Positions 1-6,049 of a stretch of DNA of 12,028 nt are shown piece by piece. The stretch lies in assembly GCA_025363795.1 (NCBI GenBank), contig JANYLE010000061.1, positions 1 to 12,028 of the forward strand, read 5' to 3'. Below the pieces are notes generated by a model that was given only the letters and a program-made list of their open reading frames with translations, ran no database searches and had not been told where the DNA came from. Position 1 is the stretch's first letter. Each line of letters begins with the position of its first letter. Origin of the DNA: Mariniphaga sp. (GTDB lineage Bacteria; Bacteroidota; Bacteroidia; Bacteroidales; Prolixibacteraceae). A program made the position numbers and the translations under genes.

Positions 1-43
1 AAAACACCTCAAAACTCTGCTTCCTGTCACTTCTGAAATTCAT
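1..43 (-). CDS. ExbD/TolR-type protein, N-terminal fragment cut by the window edge
   Basis: An ATG at 43-41 opens a frame that runs to the window edge and encodes MNFRSDRKQSFEVF. A short, basic and polar cytoplasmic start of this kind is typical of ExbD/TolR proteins just before the TPLxD membrane helix, which would lie outside the window. The ATG overlaps the TGA stop (42-40) of the upstream ExbB/TolQ-type gene in an ATGA arrangement, which implies translational coupling; exbB followed directly by exbD is the normal order. Only 14 residues are visible, so the family call rests mainly on position and overlap. If correct, the product would be the proton-conducting partner of the neighbouring ExbB in a second set, distinct from the one at 3018-5973. 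Confidence 0.6.
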   Translation of the reverse strand, partial: MNFRSDRKQSFEVF

Positions 44-693
44 ATTTTGTTATTTATCAAGTCAATAAATCTCAAAGAATAAAATTCCCATTTCTCAGTC
101 AGGGTATTGACTCTATGATTTAAATAGTGATACGAGATGTAAGCAATAATCCCGATGCCAAGCCCGACACCTGAAGTAATCAATTTTTCATACAATCCAC
201 CTGATATCAATGATATACTAATGTTATCGGCCAATGAGATATTGTAAAAAATCTTGATAACCCCCGAAATAGTTCCAATAAAACCCATCATCGGAGCAAC
301 ACTCGCAATAACCCCCAGAAAATAGATGTTTCCATCGTATTTATGAACCTCCAGCTTCCCTTCCATCTCCATCTGGTCATGAATCTCGCGTATTGGTTTG
401 CCCAAATTCAGCAACCCTTTGGTAAGAATACGGGTTTCTGAACAGTCAGCTGAAGCGCATAACGTCAAAGCAGTATCTATCTTGCCCTCTTTAACCAGAT
501 CCTTTAGTTTCTCGAAAAAAACCTGATCAATTTTTTTCTGGGAATAAAGGAAATAAAGCCTTTCACCAAATATAAAAATAGAGATCAGTGAAAGAAGGAA
601 TAAAGGTCCCATCAACCATCCACCCTTCATCAATAAGTCATAAAATGACATTTTGCCTATAACATCAAATAACAATACATTAGCGATGATCAT
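40..693 (-). CDS. MotA/TolQ/ExbB proton channel family protein (second set)
   Basis: This inner-membrane protein of 217 residues belongs to the ExbB/TolQ/MotA family, which forms the pentameric scaffold of a proton-driven motor with ExbD/TolR. Three membrane segments are visible: about residues 25-48 (ending in the family-typical GER), 123-150 and 165-192. The second contains APMMGFIGTISGVI, matching the conserved APxxGxxGTxxGxI helix. The third, GGLYEKLITSGVGLGIGIIAY, matches the usual GGxYxAxxTxxxGLxxxIxAY. Between helices 1 and 2 lies the cytoplasmic loop. The ATG at 693 gives the longest form, but Met15 (ATG at 651, MSFYDLLMKGGWLMGP) fits the usual family start better, so the first 14 residues may be untranslated. 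It is unlike the 272-residue ExbB at 5155-5973 in length and layout. It follows the small exported protein by 32 bp and overlaps a likely exbD. Confidence 0.9.
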   Translation of the reverse strand: MIIANVLLFDVIGKMSFYDLLMKGGWLMGPLFLLSLISIFIFGERLYFLYSQKKIDQVFFEKLKDLVKEGKIDTALTLCASADCSETRILTKGLLNLGKPIREIHDQMEMEGKLEVHKYDGNIYFLGVIASVAPMMGFIGTISGVIKIFYNISLADNISISLISGGLYEKLITSGVGLGIGIIAYISYHYLNHRVNTLTEKWEFYSLRFIDLINNKI

Positions 694-725
694 GTGTGTA
701 ATTTTTTAAATATTAGCTTAAAACA

Positions 726-1028
726 TTATTGGCAGAAAGTTAATAAACAATCCTTTTTAAGGTCTGTAATAAAACTGGGGTCAGATTTAGTCGTTTCTAT
801 AATATCGCCCGAAGGGATGGCCAATGCAATTTCATTATAGTCAGATGAGGATCCTGATTGACTATATCGGCATATATCACAGGAAGAGAACACCTTATTT
901 CCCGCGTTAACCAATAAACCGGAACTACAAAAAATGAAGATAAATATTGCCAATCGAATCATAAAGAATATCCTACCCAATGTTTTTAACAGAGCTCGTT
1001 TATTCAGGTGTTTATACCACTCCCCCAT
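726..1028 (-). CDS. Small exported hypothetical protein with CxxC motif
   Basis: I do not recognise this 100-residue protein. A hydrophobic stretch at about residues 23-40, preceded by basic residues (K, R), looks like a signal peptide or membrane anchor. A possible cleavage site follows VNAG. If Met23 (ATG at 962) is the real start, the signal peptide has normal length and the mature part is only about 60 residues. The exported part carries C50-D-I-C53 and two more cysteines near the C-terminus (C94, C99), so disulfide or metal binding is conceivable but unproven. No lipobox is evident. The gene lies 32 bp upstream of the ExbB/TolQ-type gene on the same strand and has a -7-like promoter box ahead of it. 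It is therefore probably cotranscribed with that set and could be an accessory of it. The open frame, signal-like segment and spacing support it as a real gene. Confidence 0.6.
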   Translation of the reverse strand: MGEWYKHLNKRALLKTLGRIFFMIRLAIFIFIFCSSGLLVNAGNKVFSSCDICRYSQSGSSSDYNEIALAIPSGDIIETTKSDPSFITDLKKDCLLTFCQ

Positions 1029-1080
1029 TTAAAAATCCGCTCATTAAAAAAATACCATCCTTATGACAGTATTTAGTTTT

Positions 1081-1088
1081 CAAATTTA
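1081..1088 (-). promoter_or_regulatory. Candidate Bacteroidota -7 box for the small exported protein/exbB/exbD set
   Basis: The minus strand reads TAAATTTG, an exact match to the Bacteroidota -7 consensus TAnnTTTG, 52 bp upstream of the ATG at 1028. I see no good TTTG -33 element at the expected distance. The site is AT-rich, so a chance match is possible. If real, it gives the 726-1028 gene and the following exbB/exbD their own promoter, separate from the fucosidase gene. Confidence 0.35.
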
Positions 1089-1184
1089 GACAGAATTTTC
1101 CGATTTAAAGAAACAGATTCCGCTCAAAGGCAGTCCCGTTAAAGTAGTTTAACTCCACCAAGTATATATTATTGAAATTTAGCA

Positions 1185-1209
1185 TTTTAGAAACCCAAAA
1201 AATATTGGG
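1185..1209 (-). terminator. Weak candidate terminator after the fucosidase gene
   Basis: On the minus strand CCCAA (1209-1205 complement) pairs with TTGGG (1198-1194 complement) across a six-base AT loop, followed by TTTCTAAAA. It sits about 20 bp after the fucosidase stop codon. The 5-bp stem and short U-run make it weak, but position and orientation fit. Confidence 0.3.
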
Positions 1210-1229
1210 AATGATGAAATATCATACGT

Positions 1230-2621
1230 CTATTTGACTTTAATCTTGAATGTCCAGGCATAACTACACGAAGTAGGTCGAGCTTTCTGTTTTGGATATT
1301 TAATTATCAACCCATTGGATTCGTCCCAGCTCCATTTAAGCTCACCAGGAACACCCAACATGGTAATTTTAGAGTCTGAAATGGGCTTAACCGATTTCAA
1401 TTTAAAGTCTTCTCCCTGCCATTTCAGAAATATCGCGTAAACATGATCATTTTTTGTTGTAAAACATGCATCTCCTTCTTCCTGAACCTTCCAATAGCGG
1501 GTGCCATAAATCGCCTCACCATTTACCTTGAGCCAATCACCCAGTTTTAATAATGGGTATTGCTCATATTCCGGAATTTTACCTGCTGCAGTCGGGCCAA
1601 CATTAATATCAAAATTGCCATTTTTACTGACACCTTTAATTACCTTATCAATGAATTGCTTAGGCGTCAGACAATCTTCCTGTTCAGTATCCTGATTATA
1701 ACCAAAAGTTTTGGCAATTCCCTGCCAGAAAGACCATTTATGGGTTAACAGTCCTTCATTGCCTTTATCATATCCATACTCCACGTTGTACAAATCACCA
1801 TGTTTTCCCCGCTCATCTTTACCAAACCGATCGTTGACAAATACCTCCTGATTTCGCTTTGCCGCCTCATTGTAATAATACGCTACAACTTCCTTCATTT
1901 TCCAGAACGACTCCGGGTGATCCCATTCGCCATCAAAAAAGAAAAAATCGGGATGATACAAATCGATTAACTCTTTAATCTGCATAACCATAAAGTCATC
2001 CACATAATTATTCACCCGTTTCAATCCGGCATAAGGGATCTCCCTACCTGTGTACAAAGGGTTATACCATTCAAATAGTGAGTAATACAAGCCAACCTTT
2101 AAATTTTCCTTACGCCCGGCCAGAAAAAACTGTCCCAACAAATCCTTTTTGGGTCCCATTTTCATGGCATTCCTGTCGGTGTATTTCGATGGCCACAAAC
2201 AGAAACCGTCGTGATGCTTCGAAGTGATGAAAATGTAGTTCGCTCCCATCTGCTTTGCAAAACGAGCCCATTCGGAAGGATTATAGCTCTCAGCTTTCCA
2301 TTTTGGAATAAAATCGTCATAAGTGAAGTTCTTGCCATAGTTCTCCCGGTGGTAATCGACGGTCGGATTTCCTTCTTCGTGCATCCGAAAGCCATACCAT
2401 TCGGCATAGGAAATACCAGTCTCGCGGGGAGCCCAGGCCGGAACAGAATAAACACCCCAGTGCATACTCAACCCTATTTTCGCATCATCGTACCATTGTG
2501 GCATTTTATGACGATCCAATGACGACCAGGTGGCTTCATACTTTTCCTGGGCCGTCACAATCGATAGAGCGAAAACAGCATTCAACAAACAGATAATAAG
2601 GAGCATCTTTAAATACTTCAT
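1230..2621 (-). CDS. Secreted alpha-L-fucosidase, glycoside hydrolase family 29
   Basis: This enzyme hydrolyses terminal alpha-L-fucose from glycans by a retaining mechanism. The 463-residue product begins with a signal peptide (about 1-24, MKYLKMLLII... ending VTAQ) without a lipobox cysteine, so a periplasmic or secreted soluble enzyme is expected. GH29 hallmarks appear in order: GLSMHWGVYSVPAW (50-63), AEWYGF (73-78), the active-site segment TSKHHDGFCLW (133-143), and HPDFFFFDGEWD (223-234), in which Asp230 aligns with the catalytic nucleophile. NGNFDINVGPTAAGKIP (334-350) corresponds to the usual GGNxLLNxGPxxDGxIP and closes the barrel. The acid/base residue is not conserved in GH29 and I cannot place it. 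The small C-terminal part (about 372-463) fits the beta-sandwich domain. No susC/susD, sulfatase or other glycosidase gene adjoins it, so it is not visibly part of a polysaccharide utilisation locus. Substrate linkage cannot be read from sequence. Confidence 0.95.
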   Translation of the reverse strand: MKYLKMLLIICLLNAVFALSIVTAQEKYEATWSSLDRHKMPQWYDDAKIGLSMHWGVYSVPAWAPRETGISYAEWYGFRMHEEGNPTVDYHRENYGKNFTYDDFIPKWKAESYNPSEWARFAKQMGANYIFITSKHHDGFCLWPSKYTDRNAMKMGPKKDLLGQFFLAGRKENLKVGLYYSLFEWYNPLYTGREIPYAGLKRVNNYVDDFMVMQIKELIDLYHPDFFFFDGEWDHPESFWKMKEVVAYYYNEAAKRNQEVFVNDRFGKDERGKHGDLYNVEYGYDKGNEGLLTHKWSFWQGIAKTFGYNQDTEQEDCLTPKQFIDKVIKGVSKNGNFDINVGPTAAGKIPEYEQYPLLKLGDWLKVNGEAIYGTRYWKVQEEGDACFTTKNDHVYAIFLKWQGEDFKLKSVKPISDSKITMLGVPGELKWSWDESNGLIIKYPKQKARPTSCSYAWTFKIKVK

Positions 2622-2645
2622 GGCGATGAATGAATTTTAATATTT

Positions 2646-2675
2646 CAAAAATAGTATTTCAACAAGTTGATCAAC
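2646..2675 (-). promoter_or_regulatory. Candidate promoter of the fucosidase gene
   Basis: The minus strand carries TATTTTTG (2653-2646), an exact TAnnTTTG -7 match, 24 bp before the ATG. GTTG (2675-2672), a 3/4 match to the -33 TTTG element, lies 18 bp further upstream. The spacing is close to that of known Bacteroidota promoters. The region is AT-rich, so confidence is moderate to low. Confidence 0.4.
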
Positions 2676-2935
2676 CTCAAAATATAAGCAAATAACCAAG
2701 TCAGATTAACCTAAATTTCAAATCAGATCGTAAGTATAAAAACAGGCAAGAAACTGGTATTGTAAGATTATAAAAGTAAGAATTCCGAACGAATTCCAGC
2801 TTCATATAGATCAAAAAGACATTCAAGAAAACGAAATACTATGGTTACAAAAGAACCATTTCACGTTCACATCAACGTCCAGTTTATTATCACGTGTAAA
2901 AAAGTCCATTATAAAATCCGGTCGATTCAATCTAC

Positions 2936-2970
2936 AAAAAGAAAGCCGCTCACTTGTAAGTGAACGGCTT
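2936..2970 (-). terminator. Rho-independent terminator of the PstS-like/TPR/exbB/exbD/exbD/tonB cluster
   Basis: On the minus strand AAGCCG-T-TCACTT pairs with AAGTGA-G-CGGCTT with one internal mismatch, giving about 11 pairs around a small loop at 2943-2970. The U-rich tract TTTCTTTTTG follows directly. It starts 47 bp after the tonB stop codon and marks a clear transcription end between tonB and the fucosidase gene. Confidence 0.85.
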
Positions 2971-3017
2971 CTCTATTTGAATATTAAAGTTCAAAAAGCG
3001 AACTAAATTGACTTCTT

Positions 3018-3794
3018 TTACTCGAGTTTAAAGCTAATTGGAACAGTGTAAGAAACTCTTACGGGTGCTCCCCTTTGCTTACCTGGTTTCCATTTTGGAA
3101 GTGCAGAAACTACTCTTAGTGCTTCAGCATCAATAGATGGATCGACACCACGGGCAATTTTAACATTAGATACAGAGCCGTCCTTGTTAACTACGAAATT
3201 AACAAATACTTTTCCCTGAATTCCGTTCTCCTGTGCAATTGTCGGATATTTCACCGAAGTTGCCAGGTACTGACGTAATGCTTTCTCACCTCCGGGAAAT
3301 TCCGGCATCTCTTCTACAACAACGAAGACTTGTTCTTCTTTTTCAACCTGAACTTCTTCCTGTTTCTGTTCCACAACTTCCACAACCTCTTTGTTAACTG
3401 TTGTTGCAACCTGTTCGTCAGAAATCAACATTTTACTTTGATCTTCAACTTTAACAGAATCGACAACGACCGGGGCAACATATCTGAGAACAGCTTGTTG
3501 CTCCATTGGTGGTGGCGGTGGTGGTGGCGGTGGTGGTGGTGGCACATCTTTTTGAAGGTCATTTGCCATTTCAGCAATAACTTCATTGGCATCCCTCATT
3601 TTATGCGCCGCATTGCGTGTCGCGTTGATATAAGGAATAATGACTGCTATAAATATGACCACAACGCCAATCAGTGTAGAGATTAGAACAACACGGTTGT
3701 ACCTTTTCCGTAACTGATACGCTCCATATTCCTTGTTTCTATTTTCGAAGACTATGTCATCGAAAGTGGGAATGAATTGATTATCTTGTACCAT
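3018..3794 (-). CDS. tonB: Energy transducer TonB
   Basis: TonB carries the force generated by ExbB/ExbD across the periplasm to TonB-dependent outer-membrane transporters. The 258-residue protein has an extended cytoplasmic N-terminus with KEYGAYQLRK (21-30), a signature common in Bacteroidota TonB proteins. One transmembrane helix follows at about 35-53. The periplasmic linker has twelve consecutive prolines (85-96) and a Val/Glu-rich stretch (about 136-163). The C-terminal TonB domain (about 164-258) begins with EMPEFPGGEKALRQYL and contains VKYPTIAQENGIQGKV, LPKWKPGKQRGAPV and a final VSYTVPISFKLE strand, all typical. Length and architecture are complete. It is the last gene of its cluster, 11 bp after the second exbD and just before a strong terminator, so it should be made together with the ExbB/ExbD motor. 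Confidence 0.97.
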   Translation of the reverse strand: MVQDNQFIPTFDDIVFENRNKEYGAYQLRKRYNRVVLISTLIGVVVIFIAVIIPYINATRNAAHKMRDANEVIAEMANDLQKDVPPPPPPPPPPPPMEQQAVLRYVAPVVVDSVKVEDQSKMLISDEQVATTVNKEVVEVVEQKQEEVQVEKEEQVFVVVEEMPEFPGGEKALRQYLATSVKYPTIAQENGIQGKVFVNFVVNKDGSVSNVKIARGVDPSIDAEALRVVSALPKWKPGKQRGAPVRVSYTVPISFKLE

Positions 3795-3805
3795 ACGTGT
3801 CGTCT

Positions 3806-4468
3806 TTATTTTTTAGCAATCGGTGGAGTAAGGGTTTTTGGAGCTGATGCAAGCGCAGTTTCCACCATAACCTCTTCAATAGGGTAAATATCGGTGAGGA
3901 TATATCGCGCAATTCCTACAATAGACATCTCATCGATGATATCGACAAGGTTTTTATATTTTGCTTTTTTGTAGAATTTGATCAATACAATAGGACCGGT
4001 ATCATCGTCATTTTTGAGGGCTTTAATTGCTGTCCGCACTGAATCGGGTTGAATATTTATTTTCCCGGCAATGACATCTTTCTGGAACTTTTCAATCTTT
4101 TTGAAGAGCGCCAGGTTTCTGTCCAGTAAAATCTGCCTGATTCCGTTAGCACTAAAGTCAGTTTTCTGTAATGGTTTGGATGCATCAGGTTTCCCTGGAT
4201 ACCAGTAAACGATATCATCCGGACCAAGAATGATATTAAGTGTACGACTATCAGCAATTTTCGGCGGATCTATCTTTTGATCTTTTTTGATCTTATCAGG
4301 CAGAACGATTTCCATAACCTTTGGTTTGCTAAAAGCAGTTGTAAGCATGAAGAACGTGATCAGCAGACACATAAGATCTACCATCGGCGTCATGTCGATG
4401 TGGGTGGAGCCTTTTTTCGGACGTCGCTTTCCACCCTTTTGTTTTTCCTCTTGTATAATTTCTGCCAT
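3806..4468 (-). CDS. exbD: Biopolymer transporter ExbD (second copy in the cluster)
   Basis: ExbD couples proton flow to TonB movement within the ExbB pentamer. The 220-residue protein has a basic cytoplasmic N-terminus (KGGKRRPKKG, 11-20) and one membrane helix at about 28-46, HIDMTPMVDLMCLLITFFMLT. In this helix Asp31 aligns with the essential proton-carrying aspartate of ExbD/TolR. The periplasmic domain follows (VMEIVLPDK is a typical start) and ends with VDIIDEMSIVGIARYIL, the usual ExbD C-terminal helix. At 220 residues it is much longer than Escherichia coli ExbD, through extra periplasmic sequence at about 75-150; that is common in Bacteroidota copies. It starts 4 bp after the other exbD stop and precedes tonB by 11 bp. 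It is clearly different from its neighbour, so the two may form a heteromeric stator. Confidence 0.96.
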   Translation of the reverse strand: MAEIIQEEKQKGGKRRPKKGSTHIDMTPMVDLMCLLITFFMLTTAFSKPKVMEIVLPDKIKKDQKIDPPKIADSRTLNIILGPDDIVYWYPGKPDASKPLQKTDFSANGIRQILLDRNLALFKKIEKFQKDVIAGKINIQPDSVRTAIKALKNDDDTGPIVLIKFYKKAKYKNLVDIIDEMSIVGIARYILTDIYPIEEVMVETALASAPKTLTPPIAKK

Positions 4469-4472
4469 AATA

Positions 4473-5105
4473 CTACTTTTTATCGCTTGTTACTTCGACC
4501 TTACGAAGGTTTGTTACCAGGCTAAACCTGCTGACATTTTTATCCTGGAGGATATCCAGCACTTTTTTGACAACAGGGTATTCTACGTCGGCATCACCTT
4601 TTATTAAAGCCTGAACAGCTGGATTAACCTCACGGGTATAAAGAACCCAATAAGCCATTTGGTTGTCAACCGAATCGATAGGAATCCCCTTTTCAAGAGC
4701 ACTCTTTACTTTGGGATCTTTCGCTGCAAGAAAAGCCTTCATATCATTCATGGCAACACCCATCGAGGTTCCGTACTGTTCAAATTGTCGGAGCTCTGCT
4801 GGTGTGAATACGATGTTGTATCTCTTGCCCATTTCCTCAAGAATTTTGGTTCTGAAATGCAGAATCGTATCCTTCCCGTTATCAACATTGAAAAATACCC
4901 TGTTATCCTTAGCTAATACAACTGTCATGATATTAGCATCCGGCGAGGGTTTTTCCGATACCGAAGAAGGCGTGTCGATAGGAGCCGGTTCTGATGTTTT
5001 CATTGTCGCTGTCAACATAAAGAATGTCAGCAACAACGAAAAAAGGTCGACCAACGGCGTCATATCAATATGGGGCGACTTGGATGGTAATTTAATCTTT
5101 GGCAT
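4473..5105 (-). CDS. exbD: Biopolymer transporter ExbD (first copy in the cluster)
   Basis: This is the first of two adjacent ExbD proteins, 210 residues. A short basic N-terminus (MPKIKLPSKSP) leads into the helix HIDMTPLVDLFSLLLTFFML (12-31). Asp20 in it is the expected proton-binding residue. The periplasmic domain starts with a low-complexity Ser/Pro/Glu stretch (about 36-54), then IMTVVLAKDNRVFFNV and a final VVKKVLDILQDKNVSRFSLVTNL segment typical of the ExbD fold. A long insertion (about 85-165) separates these parts. It follows exbB by 49 bp and precedes the second exbD by 4 bp, consistent with one transcript. The membrane helix is close to that of its neighbour, while the periplasmic parts differ strongly. 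This suggests an old duplication with divided roles rather than redundancy. Confidence 0.95.
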   Translation of the reverse strand: MPKIKLPSKSPHIDMTPLVDLFSLLLTFFMLTATMKTSEPAPIDTPSSVSEKPSPDANIMTVVLAKDNRVFFNVDNGKDTILHFRTKILEEMGKRYNIVFTPAELRQFEQYGTSMGVAMNDMKAFLAAKDPKVKSALEKGIPIDSVDNQMAYWVLYTREVNPAVQALIKGDADVEYPVVKKVLDILQDKNVSRFSLVTNLRKVEVTSDKK

Positions 5106-5154
5106 GCTATAAATTTAATTTTTTAAATAAACCAAAAGAATTAAACCCAGACAA

Positions 5155-5973
5155 TTATTTTCTGATTTTAGCAGCAAATGTCTGAGTAAGGCTAAAGCCA
5201 GCTTCATCAATCTTGAAAGTAAAAGCGTCAATTTTTGATGAGAAGAAGTTAAAGAAAATAATTGCTAAGGTAGATCCAGTGATACCGAATGCAGTATTGA
5301 TCAAGGCCTCAGAGATACCCGTTGCCAATGCAAGAGCATTTGGAGCTCCACCCGCCTGAGCAAGGGCAGCGAATGCGCGGATCATACCAAGTACTGTACC
5401 GATAAGACCGATTAATACAGAAATAGAAGCGATTGTAGAAAGAATAACCATGTTTTTAGATAACATCGGCATTTCCAAAGCTGAAGCTTCTTCCAAAGCC
5501 TGTTTCATGGAAGTGATCTTCTGATCTTTTTCCAATGTCGGGTCATTTTCAAGATCCCTGTAACGAACAAGACCTGCTTTGGCGACATTGGCCAATGATC
5601 CTTTTTGAACATCACAAGCAACGATTGCTTCTTCAATCTTGTCTTTTGCAGTTAAAGATTTGAGGTTGGATACAAAAGCGGCCAAATTGCCAGTCCCTTT
5701 TATCCTGTTCAAAGTAATAAATCTTTCAACAACAAAAATAAAGAGGGTAAGTACACAAGTCATCAAAATAGGAACAATTCCTCCTCCTTTGTAAATAATA
5801 GCCATGTAGTTGCCTGGTAGTGGCGTACCTTTAGGATTGCCGCCTTCAAAGTTGACAGGATTACCCATAATCGTCGAATAAAGGTAATACGCTACCAAAA
5901 ATGCAATAACGATAGCACCTGCAGCGAAAAGTGACTCAAACTTTTGTCTGAATGATCCGGAATTTTTACTCAT
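5155..5973 (-). CDS. exbB: MotA/TolQ/ExbB proton channel family protein (main TonB system)
   Basis: ExbB is the inner-membrane scaffold that forms the proton channel with ExbD and energises TonB. The 272-residue protein has an additional N-terminal membrane segment (about 15-36) before the three family helices at about 65-87, 174-205 and 216-245. Conserved motifs are visible: FVVERFITL at the end of the first family helix, SVLIGLIGTVLGMIRAF (185-201), and the final helix TGISEALINTAFGITGSTLAII. The cytoplasmic loop between them (about 90-170) contains the usual basic and acidic helices. The ATG at 5973 has no rival start nearby. It lies 76 bp after the TPR gene, with no recognisable promoter in the gap, and 49 bp before exbD. 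The extra helix and length set it apart from the second ExbB-like protein at 40-693. Confidence 0.96.
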   Translation of the reverse strand: MSKNSGSFRQKFESLFAAGAIVIAFLVAYYLYSTIMGNPVNFEGGNPKGTPLPGNYMAIIYKGGGIVPILMTCVLTLFIFVVERFITLNRIKGTGNLAAFVSNLKSLTAKDKIEEAIVACDVQKGSLANVAKAGLVRYRDLENDPTLEKDQKITSMKQALEEASALEMPMLSKNMVILSTIASISVLIGLIGTVLGMIRAFAALAQAGGAPNALALATGISEALINTAFGITGSTLAIIFFNFFSSKIDAFTFKIDEAGFSLTQTFAAKIRK

Positions 5974-6049
5974 CTTTTTTAATTGTTTTCGTGGTTAAAT
6001 AAAACTTTTTTTTTGAATCTCTATTGTTGTTTTGTTGATTCCGATTTTA

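Larger units (their letters stand above)
2622..3017. other. 396-bp intergenic region between the tonB and fucosidase genes
   Basis: No convincing gene lies here. From the tonB side it holds the terminator (2936-2970). It also holds a small inverted repeat, ATGGTT/AACCAT with a 7-base loop (2841-2859), and a repeated GAATTC (2780-2785 and 2791-2796). The candidate fucosidase promoter is at 2646-2675. A plus-strand frame of 40 codons starts at the ATG at 2841 and ends inside the terminator hairpin; it resembles nothing I recognise and is probably chance. Confidence 0.6.

Noticed and set aside
2841..2963. Plus-strand frame of 40 codons starting MVTKEPFHVHINVQF in the tonB-fucosidase gap
   Set aside because: It is short, resembles no family I know, and its 3' end lies in the tonB terminator hairpin. 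Its start is part of a small inverted repeat. Chance is the simplest explanation, though a degraded gene remnant cannot be excluded.
3330..3686. Plus-strand frame rich in Phe, Asn and Trp opposite tonB
   Set aside because: The Trp run is only the complement of the proline codons of tonB; it is an antisense shadow.
4663..5112. Plus-strand frame of 149 codons opposite the first exbD
   Set aside because: It lies fully antisense to a well-supported exbD and shows no domain of its own.
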